Positions 11,127 to 21,078 are shown, numbered from the stretch's first letter. The stretch: 64,000 bases of DNA from Paracraurococcus lichenis (GCF_030657435.1 NZ_JAUTWS010000020.1:51295-115294); one strand, 5' to 3'. Notes: generated from the sequence alone by a model not told the origin. Made by a program: numbers and translations.

Positions 11127-11704
11127 TGCCGTCCCGGGCGGCGGCGGCCGGCCTCCTGGCCGCCGCCCTCGCGCTGGCCGCCTGCGCGGCGCCCGGCCCG
11201 GCGCCGGAGCCCGCGCCGGTCCCGCCCGCCGACCTCGCCGCCCGCCTGCCGGAGGACGCCGCCGGCTTCCGCCGCGGCGCCGTCCTGCCGCTGCCGCAGC
11301 GGCCCGAGGGACGGGAGGCGGCCTATGCCACCCGTGGCCGGCACGCCGCCGGGGCGCTCGTCGCGCTGGACCGGGCGGAGGGCGGGCCGGTGCCGACCGG
11401 TGCCGCCGCGTCGGCCGTGGCGGCGGCGCTCGAGGCGATGCTGGCCGAGGCGCTGCAGGCCCCGGGCCATCGCCAGCAACGCGAGAGCGGGCGGCTCACC
11501 CTGCCCGAGGGCGGCGCCCCCGGCCTCGCCTGCGCCGAGACCACCGGCCTCTACGGGCGGGAGCGGGTGCAGGGGCTGCTCTGCGCCGGCGGGGTCGGCG
11601 GGGGTCTGCTGCGGCTGCGCGTGACCATGCCGCGGACGGCGCCGCCGCCGGCCGACCCGCGGGCCTTCGCCGCGGCGATCCTGGCCGCGCTGCGCGGGTC
11701 CTGA
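11126..11704 (+). CDS. Small lipoprotein of unknown function
   Basis: A 192-residue protein with a lipoprotein signal: a hydrophobic stretch ending in the lipobox LAAC, with the modifiable Cys20, followed by a proline/alanine-rich linker (APGPAPEPAPVPPAD). The mature domain is soluble and alanine-rich, with two cysteines (LACAET; LLCAGG) that might form a disulfide in the periplasm. It begins within the stop codon of the TerC gene, so translation is coupled. No family recognised. Confidence 0.72.
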   Translation: MPSRAAAAGLLAAALALAACAAPGPAPEPAPVPPADLAARLPEDAAGFRRGAVLPLPQRPEGREAAYATRGRHAAGALVALDRAEGGPVPTGAAASAVAAALEAMLAEALQAPGHRQQRESGRLTLPEGGAPGLACAETTGLYGRERVQGLLCAGGVGGGLLRLRVTMPRTAPPPADPRAFAAAILAALRGS

Positions 11705-11800
11705 CATCCGCCCGGCGCCATACCACGTCAGGCGCGCCGATGACCGAAGGGCCGAGGGGCCCGGTGGTCCGCTTCGCCCCGCCCAACAGACAAGGCGCGC

Positions 11801-12724
11801 ATGACCCAGTCCCCGACCGACCCGATGCGGGTCTTCGACCGCCGCCTGGTGCGGCTCCGCCGCGACCGCGCCGCCGCCACCGTCGGGCAGGTGGCCCCGG
11901 TGCTGGAGGCGGCGGCGGACCTCCTGCTCGACCGGCTGGACGACACCACGCGGCGCTTCACCCGGGCGCTCGATATCGGCGGGCGCGGCGTGGTGGCACC
12001 CCTCCTGCGGGCGCGCGGCATCCCCTTCGTCGTCTCCATGGACCTCTCGGCCCGGATGGCCGCGCGGGAGCGGGAGCCTGCCGGCGGCCTGGCGGTGGCG
12101 GGCGACGAGGAATGGCTGCCCTTCGCGCCGGAGAGCTTCGACCTGGTGGTGGCGAGCCTCTCGCTGCACTGGGTGAACGACCTGCCCGGGGCGCTGGTGC
12201 AGATCCGCCGCGTCCTGACGCCGGACGGGCTGTTCCTTGCCTCGCTGCCCGGCCTCGGCACGCTGCAGGAGCTGCGGGAGGCGCTGGCCGGGGCGGAGAG
12301 CGAGCTGCGCGGCGGCCTCTCGCCGCGGGTTTCGCCCTTCCCGGAGCTGCGCGACCTGGCCGGGCTGCTGCAGCGCGCCGGCTTCGCCCTGCCGGTCGCC
12401 GATGCCGCGCGGCTGCCGGTCGCCTATCGCAACCCGATGGCGCTGTTCCGCGACCTGCGGGCGGCCGGCGAGACCAATGCCGTGCTCGCGCGCGACCCGC
12501 GCATCCCGCCGCGGGCGCTGCTGCCGCTGGCGGCGAGCCGGCTGCCGGAGGGGGCGGAGGGCATCCCGGCGAGCCTCCGGCTGCTGGTCATGACCGGCTG
12601 GTCGCCGCATGAGAGCCAGTCCCAGCCGGCGCGGCCGGGCAGCGCGACGGTGCGCTTGGCGGAGGCGCTTGGGGTGGAGGAGCAGGGCGCGGGCGAGACG
12701 GCCGGGCGCGGGCCGCTGCATTGA
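11801..12724 (+). CDS. SAM-dependent methyltransferase, BioC/NDUFAF5-like
   Basis: A 307-residue class I methyltransferase. The SAM-binding region is RALDIGGRGVVAPLLRARG (about 56-74), followed by MDLSARM, the acidic-loop equivalent. PFAPESFDLVVASLSLHWVNDLPGAL is the motif typical of the BioC/NDUFAF5 branch, which in alphaproteobacteria often sits near comF and grxC, as here (at 19.9 and 21.1 kb). The C-terminal 30 residues are variable and polar. Substrate unknown; in mitochondria the relative hydroxylates a complex I subunit, so the name methyltransferase is structural only. Confidence 0.82.
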   Translation: MTQSPTDPMRVFDRRLVRLRRDRAAATVGQVAPVLEAAADLLLDRLDDTTRRFTRALDIGGRGVVAPLLRARGIPFVVSMDLSARMAAREREPAGGLAVAGDEEWLPFAPESFDLVVASLSLHWVNDLPGALVQIRRVLTPDGLFLASLPGLGTLQELREALAGAESELRGGLSPRVSPFPELRDLAGLLQRAGFALPVADAARLPVAYRNPMALFRDLRAAGETNAVLARDPRIPPRALLPLAASRLPEGAEGIPASLRLLVMTGWSPHESQSQPARPGSATVRLAEALGVEEQGAGETAGRGPLH

Positions 12725-12936
12725 TGTAGATCGCCGCGGGGCGGAAACGCCCGGCGGCCAGCGTGGGAATGCTCCAGGGCGGGACAGGGGGTGTCGCCTG
12801 TCGGCCGCGGGGGATCCGATTGCCGACAGGCTGACCGGAGGCGGCGCCGGTGCGATGCCGCCGATTCCTGCCGAAGCCTGCATCGGCGGAGCCGGACCAT
12901 GCGGCGCCCGCCACCGGGCGCGCGCCGCGTCAGGAC

Positions 12937-14685
12937 TCAGGCTGCCCGCGGCCCCTCGACCTTGGCGACGCTCGAGAGGAAATCGCCGACCTCCTGGTCG
13001 AGGGTCTTGGCCTGCCGCCCGAGTTCCTCGGAGGCGGTGGCGACCTGGCCGGCGGTGGTGCGGGCCTCGCCGGCGGCGCGGCTGACCGCACCGATCGCGC
13101 CCGAGACGCTCTGCGTGCCGGCGGCCGCCTGCTGCACGCTGCGGGCGATCTCCGAGGTCGCCGAGCCCTGCTCCTCGACGGCAGCGGCGATGGTGGCGGC
13201 GATCTCGCTCACCTCGCCGATGCGTGCCCCGATCGCCTGGATCGCGCCGACCGCGTCGCCGGTCGCCGACTGCATGGCGCCGACCTGCGCCGCGATCTCC
13301 TCGGTGGCCTTGGCGGTCTGTGCCGCGAGGTTCTTGACCTCGGAGGCGACCACCGCGAAGCCCTTGCCGGCCTCGCCGGCGCGGGCGGCCTCGATGGTGG
13401 CGTTGAGCGCGAGCAGGTTGGTCTGGCCGGCGATGGTGGTGATCAGGCGCATGACCTCGCCGATGCGCTGGGCGCCCTCGGCGAGGCCGCGGACGACCTC
13501 GTCGGTGCGCCGCGCCTCGGCGACGGCCTGGCCGGCGACCTTGGAACTCTGGGAGACTTGGCGGGTGATCTCGGCGATGGAGGCGGAGAGTTCCTCGGCG
13601 GCGGCGGCCACGGTCTGGACATTGGCGCTGGTCTGCTCGGCGGCGGCGGCGACCGCGCCGGCGCGCTCGAGGGTGCCCTCGGCGCTGCCGGCCATGGCGC
13701 GCGCGGTGCCCTGCAACTGCGACACCGCCGTCGAGAGTACCTCCACGGTGCGGCGCACCTTGGCCTCGAAGCCGCGCAGCAGTACGGCCAGCCGGTCGGC
13801 TCGCACGGCGCGTGCCGCCTGCTCGGTCGCCTGTGCCGAGGCCAGCCGGTCTGCCTCGCGCAGGCCATCGCGGCAGGCCTCGACCGCCCGGGTCATCTCG
13901 CCCACCTCGTCGGCGCTCGCCGCCGGCAGGTCGAAGCCGTAATCGCGCTGGACCAGCCGCCGCATGGCGGCCGAGACGGCGATGATCCGCGCCACGACGT
14001 TGCGGTTGAGCCAGGTGGCCGAAGCCATGGACAGGGCGGCCGCGAAGAGCGTGACCAGGCCGATGATCCAGACCGCGGTCTCGAAGGTCCGCTTCGCGGA
14101 CAGGACCGCATCCTTGCCGGCCGTGATGGAGAAGGCCAGGACCTCCTGCGAGACCTTGCGCAACTGGGCGCTCAGACGCGAGAACTCGCCGTCATACAGG
14201 ATCGTGGCCGCATCGAGGTCGCCGGCGCGGATCAGGGCACTGAAACGCTCGTCCTGCGCCTGGTAGGCCTGCCAGGCGTCGCGCAGCGACTTCGCCAGGG
14301 CAAGCTCCACCCGGTTCGTCGTCAACGCCTGGTATGTTTCGAGGCGGTTGGTGATCAGCGACGCATCGGCAAGCTTGCGTTGCGCGAGATTGGCCTTCCG
14401 TTCCGGCGAATGGGCCAGGATTTCCGCAGCCTGGACCTGCCTGTATTCGATGGCGACCTGCACGGTCTCGGCGAGGGCGTTCGCTGCCGAGAGCCTGTGT
14501 TCGCCCAGTTCCTGCACGGCGCCCGCGAGATGGGAAAGCTGCTGGATGGCGACGCCGCCCATGCCGGCCAGGACGAGGAAGAGCACGCCGAAGGCGGCCA
14601 CCACCTTGGCGCGGATGCTGAGCCCTTTGCTCTCGGCGAGCGGCTGCGACGTGGCTGCGGCAAGGGCCGATGAGGCGTCCGCCAT
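12937..14685 (-). CDS. Methyl-accepting chemotaxis protein
   Basis: A 582-residue chemoreceptor. The first membrane segment is at about residues 26-48. A periplasmic four-helix-type sensor domain of about 140 residues follows, and a second membrane segment lies around 188-212. Then come a HAMP domain ([18 protein letters not shown] onward) and the long coiled-coil signalling domain. The hairpin tip is the classical [20 protein letters not shown] followed by [14 protein letters not shown], which contacts CheA and CheW. No other chemotaxis gene is in the window, so this is an orphan receptor. Ligand unknown. Confidence 0.95.
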   Translation of the reverse strand: MADASSALAAATSQPLAESKGLSIRAKVVAAFGVLFLVLAGMGGVAIQQLSHLAGAVQELGEHRLSAANALAETVQVAIEYRQVQAAEILAHSPERKANLAQRKLADASLITNRLETYQALTTNRVELALAKSLRDAWQAYQAQDERFSALIRAGDLDAATILYDGEFSRLSAQLRKVSQEVLAFSITAGKDAVLSAKRTFETAVWIIGLVTLFAAALSMASATWLNRNVVARIIAVSAAMRRLVQRDYGFDLPAASADEVGEMTRAVEACRDGLREADRLASAQATEQAARAVRADRLAVLLRGFEAKVRRTVEVLSTAVSQLQGTARAMAGSAEGTLERAGAVAAAAEQTSANVQTVAAAAEELSASIAEITRQVSQSSKVAGQAVAEARRTDEVVRGLAEGAQRIGEVMRLITTIAGQTNLLALNATIEAARAGEAGKGFAVVASEVKNLAAQTAKATEEIAAQVGAMQSATGDAVGAIQAIGARIGEVSEIAATIAAAVEEQGSATSEIARSVQQAAAGTQSVSGAIGAVSRAAGEARTTAGQVATASEELGRQAKTLDQEVGDFLSSVAKVEGPRAA

Positions 14686-15070
14686 GCTGGGGTGTCCGAT
14701 CGAGGTGCAAAGAACTCACGAAATCGCGATCATCTAAATCGGCGCCGCCCTGGATTGTCCACCGCAATCCCAGGCGGGACGTGCCTGCCACTGCGAGGCC
14801 GGCGGGACGGTCAGCGCCGGACGGATGCGGCACCTGGCACCTCGATCGGCACGGCCGGGCATGCCCTGTCCCGGTTGGACCGACGCCCCTCGACACCGCC
14901 CATGCCCCGCCGGCCGCGGCGCCGACCTTCCCGCCCCGTGCGCCTGCGCACAGCCCCGCGTGGGGCGCAGGGCCGCGTCGCAACCCGGACCACGGGCCCG
15001 GCGCTTGCTTCCCGCGCACCCCGCGCGCATCTTAGCCTATCAAGCGCCCCGCCCAGAGACAGCCAGCACC
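14686..15070. other. Intergenic region between divergent receptor and map genes
   Basis: 385 bases between two divergent genes. Near the receptor side there is an AT-richer patch (around 14705-14745) suitable for a promoter, but I cannot define a -35/-10 pair. The rest is GC-rich with no convincing coding frame, repeat or RNA gene. Confidence 0.5.
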
Positions 15071-15877
15071 ATGGATCAACAGGGCGGCGATTCCCGCCGC
15101 ATCACCCTCCACGCCCCCGAGGATTTCGCCGGCATGCGCCGCGCCGGCCAGCTCGCGGCCGCGACGCTCGACATGATCGCCCCGCATGTGCGGCCCGGCG
15201 TCACCACCGGCGAGCTCGACCGGCTCTGCCATGATTACATCCTCGCGCATGGCGCGACGCCGGCGCCGCTCGGCTATCGCGGCTACCCCAAGTCGATCTG
15301 CACCTCGATCAACCACGTCGTCTGCCACGGCATCCCCGGCGAGCGTGTGCTGGCCGAGGGCGACGTCCTCAACATCGACGTCACCGTCATCCTCGAAGGC
15401 TGGCACGGCGATACCAGCCGCATGTACGTGGCGGGCCAGCCCTCGACCAAGGCGCGGCTGCTGCTCGACGTCACCTATGAATCGCTGATGCTCGGCGTCG
15501 CGGCGGTGAAGCCGGGCGCGACCCTCGGCGATATCGGGCACGCCATCCAGCGCTTCGTCGAGCGCCACCGCTTCTCCGTGGTGCGCGACTTCTGCGGCCA
15601 CGGCATCGGCCGCCGCTTCCACGAGCCGCCGAACGTGCTGCATTTCGGCCGACCGGGGGAGGGCCCGGTGCTCAAGCCCGGCATGTTCTTCACCATCGAG
15701 CCGATGGTGAATGCCGGCCGGCCCGAGGTGAAGATCCTCGACGATGGCTGGACCGCCGTCACGCGCGACCGCAGCCTCTCCGCCCAGTTCGAGCATATGG
15801 TCGGCGTGACCGAGACGGGCTGCGAGGTCTTCACCTACTCGCCCGCCGGGCTGCACCGGCCGCCCTACGCGGCCTGA
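15071..15877 (+). CDS. map: Type I methionine aminopeptidase
   Basis: A 268-residue enzyme that removes the initiator methionine. All five metal ligands are visible: the two aspartates in LNIDVTVILEGWHGDTSRM, the histidine in CGHGIGRRFHEPP, the glutamate in FFTIEPMVN, and the last glutamate in SAQFEHMVGVTETG. The start at 15071 gives a 15-20 residue lead before ITLHAPEDFAGMRRAG, normal for alphaproteobacterial proteins. Confidence 0.97.
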   Translation: MDQQGGDSRRITLHAPEDFAGMRRAGQLAAATLDMIAPHVRPGVTTGELDRLCHDYILAHGATPAPLGYRGYPKSICTSINHVVCHGIPGERVLAEGDVLNIDVTVILEGWHGDTSRMYVAGQPSTKARLLLDVTYESLMLGVAAVKPGATLGDIGHAIQRFVERHRFSVVRDFCGHGIGRRFHEPPNVLHFGRPGEGPVLKPGMFFTIEPMVNAGRPEVKILDDGWTAVTRDRSLSAQFEHMVGVTETGCEVFTYSPAGLHRPPYAA

Positions 15878-15968
15878 GCCGCCGTGGCCGCCAGACCGGC
15901 CCTGCAGCTTGCCTCCGCCATCGTGACGGCGCATGTGAAGTGAACGCTGCTCACATGCAGCCCCGCCG

Positions 15969-16362
15969 ATGCAGGTCGCACCCTTCCTGGCCGCCCCGCC
16001 GCTCGTGCAAATCCACGCGAGCGCGGCGCTCGCCGCCTTCGCGCTCGGTGCCTGACAGCTCGCCGCGCCGAAGGGCGCGCGGCCGCATCGCCGCCTGGGA
16101 GATCTGGGTCGGGCTCATGCTCGCCGTCCTGCTGACCTCCTTCGGCATCACCGGCCTTCGCGGTCCCGGCTGCTTCTCCTGAATCCACGGGATTTCGCTG
16201 TTCACGCTGGCCATGCTGCCAGTCGCGGTGCTGCATGCCAGGCAGGGGCGCGTCGCCGCCCATCGCTGGGCCATGCCGGGCCTCTTCCTCGGGGCGCTGG
16301 TGATCACCGGCGCCTTCACCCTGCTGCCCCAGCGGCTCATGGGCCGGATCGTCTGGTCGTAG
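15969..16362 (+). pseudogene. Degraded DUF2306-type small membrane protein
   Basis: No open frame spans this stretch, but three pieces in order read as one DUF2306-like protein. The frame from ATG 15969 gives PPLVQIHASAALAAFALG, then an in-frame TGA at 16053, then QLAAPKGARPHRRLG. The frame then shifts around 16090-16105 and gives EIWVGLMLAVLLTSFGITGL, with another TGA at 16180. The same frame continues as IHGISLFTLAMLPVAVLHA and AAHRWAMPGLFLGALVITGA to TAG 16360. Two stops and one frameshift make it inactive. Such proteins are normally small inner-membrane proteins of about 130 residues. The family name is from memory of its pattern. Confidence 0.75.
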
Positions 16363-16422
16363 ACGATTCTGTTGAACGGCAGAGCCTCCGCGGGATATGC
16401 CTACCCAAGGTTGGGGGTGGGC

Positions 16423-17259
16423 ATGCGAAAGCTGGATGTCGGGAAGGGCCTGTCGGATGCGGGGCTGCTGCAGCCCTTCACGCTGCGGGATCCCCTGCGG
16501 GTTCCACCGCCTGCCGCCCGGCCGCGGCGCCGGGCGCCCGCCGACCCGCGCCTGCCCGGCCTGCTGCCCGAAGCCGGGGCGGAGCCGGAGCCCGGCCATC
16601 TCGGCCATCGCGCCCGCATGCGCCGCCGCCTGCTGACCGCGGGCGGGGAGGGGCTGCTGGACCATGAGATGCTGGAGATGGTCCTCTTCCTCGCCCTGCC
16701 GCGGCGGGACACCAAGCCGATTGCCCGCGCCCTGCTCGACCGCTTCGGCAGCTATGCCAATGCCATCGCGGCCCCGATCACCGAGCTGCTGGCGGTGGAG
16801 GGCCTGGGCGAGGCCGGCGCCGCCGCGCTCAAGACCGTCCACGCCGCCGCCCTGCGTCTGGCGCGGCAGGAGGCGAAGCAGCTCGAGCTGCTCAACAACT
16901 GGGACCGGCTGATCGACTACCTCACCGTCCAGCTCGCGCGGGAGCGGGTGGAGCATGTCCGCGTCCTCTACCTCGACACCCGCAACCGCCTGATCGCCGA
17001 CGAGCTGCAGGGCCGCGGCACGGTGAACCACACGCCGCTCTACCCGCGGGAGGTGGTCAAGCGCGCGCTCGAGCTGCAGGCGACCGCCATGATCCTGGTC
17101 CACAACCACCCGAGCGGCGACCCGACCCCGTCCCGCGCCGATATCGAGATGACCGGGGAGGTGAAGGCCGCCGCCCAGGTCTTCGGCATCGTGCTGCACG
17201 ACCACATCATCATCGGCAACGGCATGCACGTCTCGCTGCGGCGGGAAGGGCTGCTGTGA
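16423..17259 (+). CDS. radC: RadC family JAB/MPN domain protein
   Basis: A 278-residue RadC-type protein. It has an N-terminal helix-hairpin-helix region (around EGLLDHEMLEMVLFLALP to VEGLGEAGAAALK) and a C-terminal JAMM metalloprotease-like domain with the motif HNHPSGDPTPSRAD. The family's role is unresolved; the old DNA-repair name is not supported by function. The start at 16423 is chosen because a GGGGGTGGG purine run precedes it; an upstream TTG at 16372 would add 17 unlikely residues. It follows directly on the decayed DUF2306 gene. Confidence 0.9.
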   Translation: MRKLDVGKGLSDAGLLQPFTLRDPLRVPPPAARPRRRAPADPRLPGLLPEAGAEPEPGHLGHRARMRRRLLTAGGEGLLDHEMLEMVLFLALPRRDTKPIARALLDRFGSYANAIAAPITELLAVEGLGEAGAAALKTVHAAALRLARQEAKQLELLNNWDRLIDYLTVQLARERVEHVRVLYLDTRNRLIADELQGRGTVNHTPLYPREVVKRALELQATAMILVHNHPSGDPTPSRADIEMTGEVKAAAQVFGIVLHDHIIIGNGMHVSLRREGLL

Positions 17260-17301
17260 CCCCCGGCATCTGACCGGCGCCACCCCGACAGGCTGTCCCA
17301 C

Positions 17302-18132
17302 ATGCGCCTGCTCCCGAACCTGTTGCTGGCGGCCGGCCTCGGCCTCGCCGGCGCGGCCTCCGCCCAGGCGCAGGAGGCGCCCTGGCCGACCGTGCAGCGC
17401 CCGACGCCGCTGCCCGGCACGCGCGCCGCCCCGATCCTGCCCACCACCAAGCCGCCGCCGCTGCCGCCGGGGACCGGCACCCCCGCGCCGGGCGCGCGGC
17501 GCGCGGCCTCCACGGGCACCGGCTTCGTCGTCGCGCCCGGGCGGCTGCTGACCAACTGGCATGTGGCGGAGGGCTGCACCGAGCTCCGCGCCCGCGGCCC
17601 GCGCGGCGCGGAGCTGCCGGCGAGCCTCGCGGCGCGCGATGCCGAGCGCGACCTGGCGCTGCTCGCCCTGCCCGCGGAACTCGGCCCGCCGCTCGCCTTC
17701 CGCGCGGGGCCGGAGGTGCGGCGCGGGGAGGGGGTGGTGACCTACGGCTTCCCCTTCGCCGGCATGCTGAGCTCCGGCGCCACGCTGACCACGGGCGACA
17801 TCTCCGCGCTCTCGGGGCTGCGCGACAACCCGCGGCATTTCCAGATCAGCGCACCGGTGCAGGCGGGGAATTCCGGCGGCCCGCTGCTCGACATGGGCGG
17901 GCGGGTGATCGGCGTCGTCGTCTCCAAGCTCAATGCCCAGCGCATCGCCCAGGTCACCGGCGACCTGCCGCAGAACGTCAACTTCGCGGTCAAGGGGTCC
18001 GAGGCGGTGGACTTCCTGCTGCGCAACGGCATCCGCCCGGCGACCGCCGCCGGCCTCCGGGCGGGCCTGACCCCGGCCGATGTGGGGGAGCTGGCGGAGC
18101 CCTCCACCGTGTTGCTCCGCTGCCTCCGGTAG
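17302..18132 (+). CDS. Secreted trypsin-like serine protease
   Basis: A 276-residue protein with a signal peptide (LLPNLLLAAGLGLAGAASAQA) and a proline-rich linker (to about residue 65), followed by a single trypsin-fold domain of the S1C/DegP type. The catalytic triad is visible: His in LLTNWHVAEG, Asp in AERDLALLALP and Ser in VQAGNSGGPLLD. No PDZ domain follows; the chain ends about 80 residues after the serine. Probably periplasmic; substrate unknown. Confidence 0.9.
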   Translation: MRLLPNLLLAAGLGLAGAASAQAQEAPWPTVQRPTPLPGTRAAPILPTTKPPPLPPGTGTPAPGARRAASTGTGFVVAPGRLLTNWHVAEGCTELRARGPRGAELPASLAARDAERDLALLALPAELGPPLAFRAGPEVRRGEGVVTYGFPFAGMLSSGATLTTGDISALSGLRDNPRHFQISAPVQAGNSGGPLLDMGGRVIGVVVSKLNAQRIAQVTGDLPQNVNFAVKGSEAVDFLLRNGIRPATAAGLRAGLTPADVGELAEPSTVLLRCLR

Positions 18133-18161
18133 TAGGCTCGGCGCGACACGGGGGAGCCGCC

Positions 18162-19748
18162 ATGCGGAGCATCGACGCGCCGACGCTGAAGGCCTGGATC
18201 AACGACGGGCAGGAACTCGCCATCCTCGATGCGCGGGAGGACGGGGAGTTCGGCAAGTCCCACCTGTTCTGGGCCAACCCTTGTGCCCTGTCGCGCGCCG
18301 AGCTGCGGGCCCGCGCGATCCTGCCCCGCCGCGGCGTGCGGATCTGCTGCGTGGATGGCGGGGAAGGGGAGCTGGCGGCGCGGCTGGCCGCCTATCTCGA
18401 GGGCATCGGCTGCACCGATGTCGCGGTCCTGGCCGGCGGCACCCCGGCCTGGGAGACGGCCGGCTACGTGCTCTTCTCCGGCATGAACGTCCCCTCCAAG
18501 GCCTTCGGCGAATGGGTGGAGCACCACTACCACACGCCCTCGGTGGATCCGGGGGAGCTGCGCGCGATGATGGAGGCCGGCCAGGACATGGTGGTGCTGG
18601 ACAGCCGCCCCATGGACGAGTTCCGCCGCATGTCCATCCCCGGCGCCATCGACGTGCCGGGCGGCGAGCTGGTCTACCGCATCGGCGAGATCGCGCCGCG
18701 GCCGGAGACGACCATCGTGGTGAACTGCGCCGGCCGCACCCGCAGCATCATGGGCGCCGAGAGCCTGCGCAGTGCCGGCGTGCCGAACAAGGTCGTCGCG
18801 CTGCGCAACGGCACCATGGGCTGGGAGCTGGCCGGCTTCTCCTGCGACCGCGGCAAGGCCGCGAGCTTCCCGCGCGGCACGCCGGCGAGCCTGCCGACGG
18901 CGCTCGAGCGCGCCAGGGCCTTCGCGGAGCGCTGGGGCGTCCGGAGCATCGACCGCGCCGGCCTCGCCGCGCTGCAGGCGGACGGGTCGCGGACCACCTA
19001 CCTGCTCGACGTGCGCGACCCGGAGGAATACCTGGCCGGCCACCTGCCGGGCAGCCGCATGGCGCCGGGCGGGCAGCTCGTGCAGGGGACCGACAATTGG
19101 GTCGCGGTGCGCGGCGCGCGCATCGTCCTGGTGGATGATACCGGGGTGCGGGCCCGCATGACCGGCGGCTGGCTGCGCCAGCTCGGAGGCTGGGAGGTCC
19201 ATGTCCTGGAGGGCGGGCTGGATGGGCCGCTCGAGACCGGCCCCTGGCGGCAGGATTGCCCGGAGGCCGCCGCCCTCTCCCCCACCAGCCTCGCCCCCGC
19301 CGAACTGGCCGCGGCGCTCGAGGCCGGGGCGGCGCAGGTGGTGCAGCTCTCCCGCTCGCTCGACTTCCGCGAAGGCGCGCTGCCCGGCGCGCTCTGGGGC
19401 GTGCGGACGCGGCTGGCGGCGCTGCGGGGGCGGCTGGCGCCGGGTAAGCGCATCGTGGTCGCGGCGGCGGAGGCGGCGGTGGCGAGGCTCGCCGTGCCGG
19501 AGCTGGAGGGCCTCGGCATCGCGCCGGTCGCGGTGCTCGCCGGCGGCGTCGCGGCCTGGAAGGCGGCGGGTCTGCCGCTCTCGGCAGACCGCCGCAACCC
19601 GGAGGATGCCGACTGCATCGACGTCTATCTCCGTCCCTATGACCGCAACGACGGGGTCGAGGCGGCGATGCGCGAATACCTCTCCTGGGAGATCGACCTG
19701 GTGCACGAGGTCGCCCGCGACGGCGATGCGCGGTTCGGGCAGGTCTAG
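18162..19748 (+). CDS. Four-domain rhodanese-like protein
   Basis: A 528-residue cytoplasmic protein made of four rhodanese folds in tandem, at about residues 1-105, 125-235, 260-365 and 375-470, with a conserved C-terminal extension ending in EYLSWEIDLVHEVARDG. Only the second domain has a classical sulfurtransferase loop (NCAGRTRS). The first has cysteines but VDGGEGEL in the loop, the third has DDTGVRAR with aspartate for cysteine, and the fourth has AAAEAAVA, so the last two look inactive. Probably moves sulfur from thiosulfate or a persulfide. It starts 29 bases after the protease gene. Confidence 0.9.
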   Translation: MRSIDAPTLKAWINDGQELAILDAREDGEFGKSHLFWANPCALSRAELRARAILPRRGVRICCVDGGEGELAARLAAYLEGIGCTDVAVLAGGTPAWETAGYVLFSGMNVPSKAFGEWVEHHYHTPSVDPGELRAMMEAGQDMVVLDSRPMDEFRRMSIPGAIDVPGGELVYRIGEIAPRPETTIVVNCAGRTRSIMGAESLRSAGVPNKVVALRNGTMGWELAGFSCDRGKAASFPRGTPASLPTALERARAFAERWGVRSIDRAGLAALQADGSRTTYLLDVRDPEEYLAGHLPGSRMAPGGQLVQGTDNWVAVRGARIVLVDDTGVRARMTGGWLRQLGGWEVHVLEGGLDGPLETGPWRQDCPEAAALSPTSLAPAELAAALEAGAAQVVQLSRSLDFREGALPGALWGVRTRLAALRGRLAPGKRIVVAAAEAAVARLAVPELEGLGIAPVAVLAGGVAAWKAAGLPLSADRRNPEDADCIDVYLRPYDRNDGVEAAMREYLSWEIDLVHEVARDGDARFGQV

Positions 19749-19850
19749 GCGGCGCCGCCTGCCGCCTGCCGCCGGGGAAGCGCGCCGGGTGCGGGCGCCG
19801 TCGCCCCCGCACGCCGCGGGGCGCCGGCTTGGCGGGGCAGGGCGGGGCTG

Positions 19851-20597
19851 ATGCTGCGCCGGCTCGGGCTGCTCGCCCTCGATGCCCTGCTGCCGCCGCA
19901 TTGCCTGACCTGCGAGGCCGCGGTGGAGGCCCAGGGCAGCCTCTGCGCCGGCTGCTTCGCTAGCCTCTCCTTCGTCACCGCGCCGCATTGCGCCCGCTGC
20001 GGCGTGCCCTTCCCGCATGCCGGCGTCGGGCCGCTCTGCCCGGGCTGCGAGGCGCGGCCGCCGGCCTTCGAGGCCGCCCGCGCCGCGCTGCGCTACGATG
20101 CCGGGGCGCAGCGGCTGGTGCTGCCCTTCAAGCATGCCGACCGGACGGAGCTTGCCGGCCCGCTGGCGCGGCACATGGCGCGGGCCGGCGCGGCGCTGCT
20201 GGCACGGGCCGACCTGGTCGCGCCGGTGCCGCTGCATTGGCGGCGGCTGCTCGCCCGCCGCTACAACCAGGCGGCGCTGCTCGCCGCGCGCCTGGCGCGC
20301 CAGGCCGGGCGGCCTTACCTCCCGGACCTGCTGCGCCGGACCCGCCCGACCCCGGCGCTCGGCGACCGCGGCGCGGCGGAGCGGGCGGCGCTGCTGGCCG
20401 GCGCCTTCGCCGTCGCACCCCGCGCCCGGCCGCGGCTCCTCGGGCGGCGGGTCCTGCTGGTGGACGACGTCATGACCTCCGGCGCCACGGCCGATGCCTG
20501 CGCCCGTGTGCTGCTCGAGGCCGGGGCGGCGGCGGTCGACGTGCTGGCCGCGGCGCGGGTGCCGGACCCGCGGCTGGAGGGCGCGCCGCGCCCCTGA
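19851..20597 (+). CDS. comF: ComF family phosphoribosyltransferase-like protein
   Basis: A 248-residue ComF protein. The N terminus holds a zinc-binding set of CxxC pairs (HCLTCE, LCAGCF, HCARCG, LCPGCE), then an SFKH-like LPFKHADRTELAGPLA block. The phosphoribosyltransferase-fold signature VLLVDDVMTSGATADAC is near residue 205. In competent bacteria ComF assists DNA uptake; in alphaproteobacteria its role is unknown. It lies in the usual vicinity of grxC. Confidence 0.93.
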   Translation: MLRRLGLLALDALLPPHCLTCEAAVEAQGSLCAGCFASLSFVTAPHCARCGVPFPHAGVGPLCPGCEARPPAFEAARAALRYDAGAQRLVLPFKHADRTELAGPLARHMARAGAALLARADLVAPVPLHWRRLLARRYNQAALLAARLARQAGRPYLPDLLRRTRPTPALGDRGAAERAALLAGAFAVAPRARPRLLGRRVLLVDDVMTSGATADACARVLLEAGAAAVDVLAAARVPDPRLEGAPRP

Positions 20598-20847
20598 TCG
20601 CCGGGGCGGCATCGGCCATCCGTGCGATTGCCGCGCCGCGGCAAACCGGGCCGGCCTGGCCGTCCGGACCCCATTGCCGATCTCTCGCGCAGGAGGCGAC
20701 AATCGCCGTGTCGCGACCGCGCTCATGGCTTGGCAACTTTCGGGTCATTGATGCGTGCGAGCTTTCGGTCGGGTCCGGGGCTGCTAACCCCCACTTCACC
20801 GGGCCCGGTCCACCCTGTCTTTCCTTCGACAGGCAGCAGGAGGCCGC

Positions 20848-21036
20848 ATGTCCCCCAGTGCGCATGGTGCCGTTTCCCCCGGCGGCGCCGCTCCGTCCTT
20901 CACCCTGCCGGCGCCGCGCCGGCGCATCGGCACCAGCCATGGTGCGGAGGAATCGCCCAGCCGGCTCCTGGTCATGCTGGCGGTCGCCTTCCTCCTCGCC
21001 AGCCCCGTCATCACGCTCGTGCTGTCCTTTCCCTGA
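20848..21036 (+). CDS. Small single-pass membrane protein
   Basis: A 62-residue protein with a soluble, proline-containing N terminus and one C-terminal membrane segment (RLLVMLAVAFLLASPVITLVL). It is preceded by a strong ribosome binding site (GCAGGAGG, 7 bases before ATG), which is the main reason to call it. No family recognised. Upstream, 20598-20847 holds no other coding frame and could contain its promoter. Confidence 0.6.
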   Translation: MSPSAHGAVSPGGAAPSFTLPAPRRRIGTSHGAEESPSRLLVMLAVAFLLASPVITLVLSFP

Positions 21037-21078
21037 CGGATCCTTGACCCGGCGGGGTGCCGGGCCAAACTGCGGTGC

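Noticed and set aside
17742..20726. A 994-codon minus-strand frame opposite the protease, rhodanese and comF genes
   Set aside because: Antisense artefact of GC bias; the plus-strand genes are clear.
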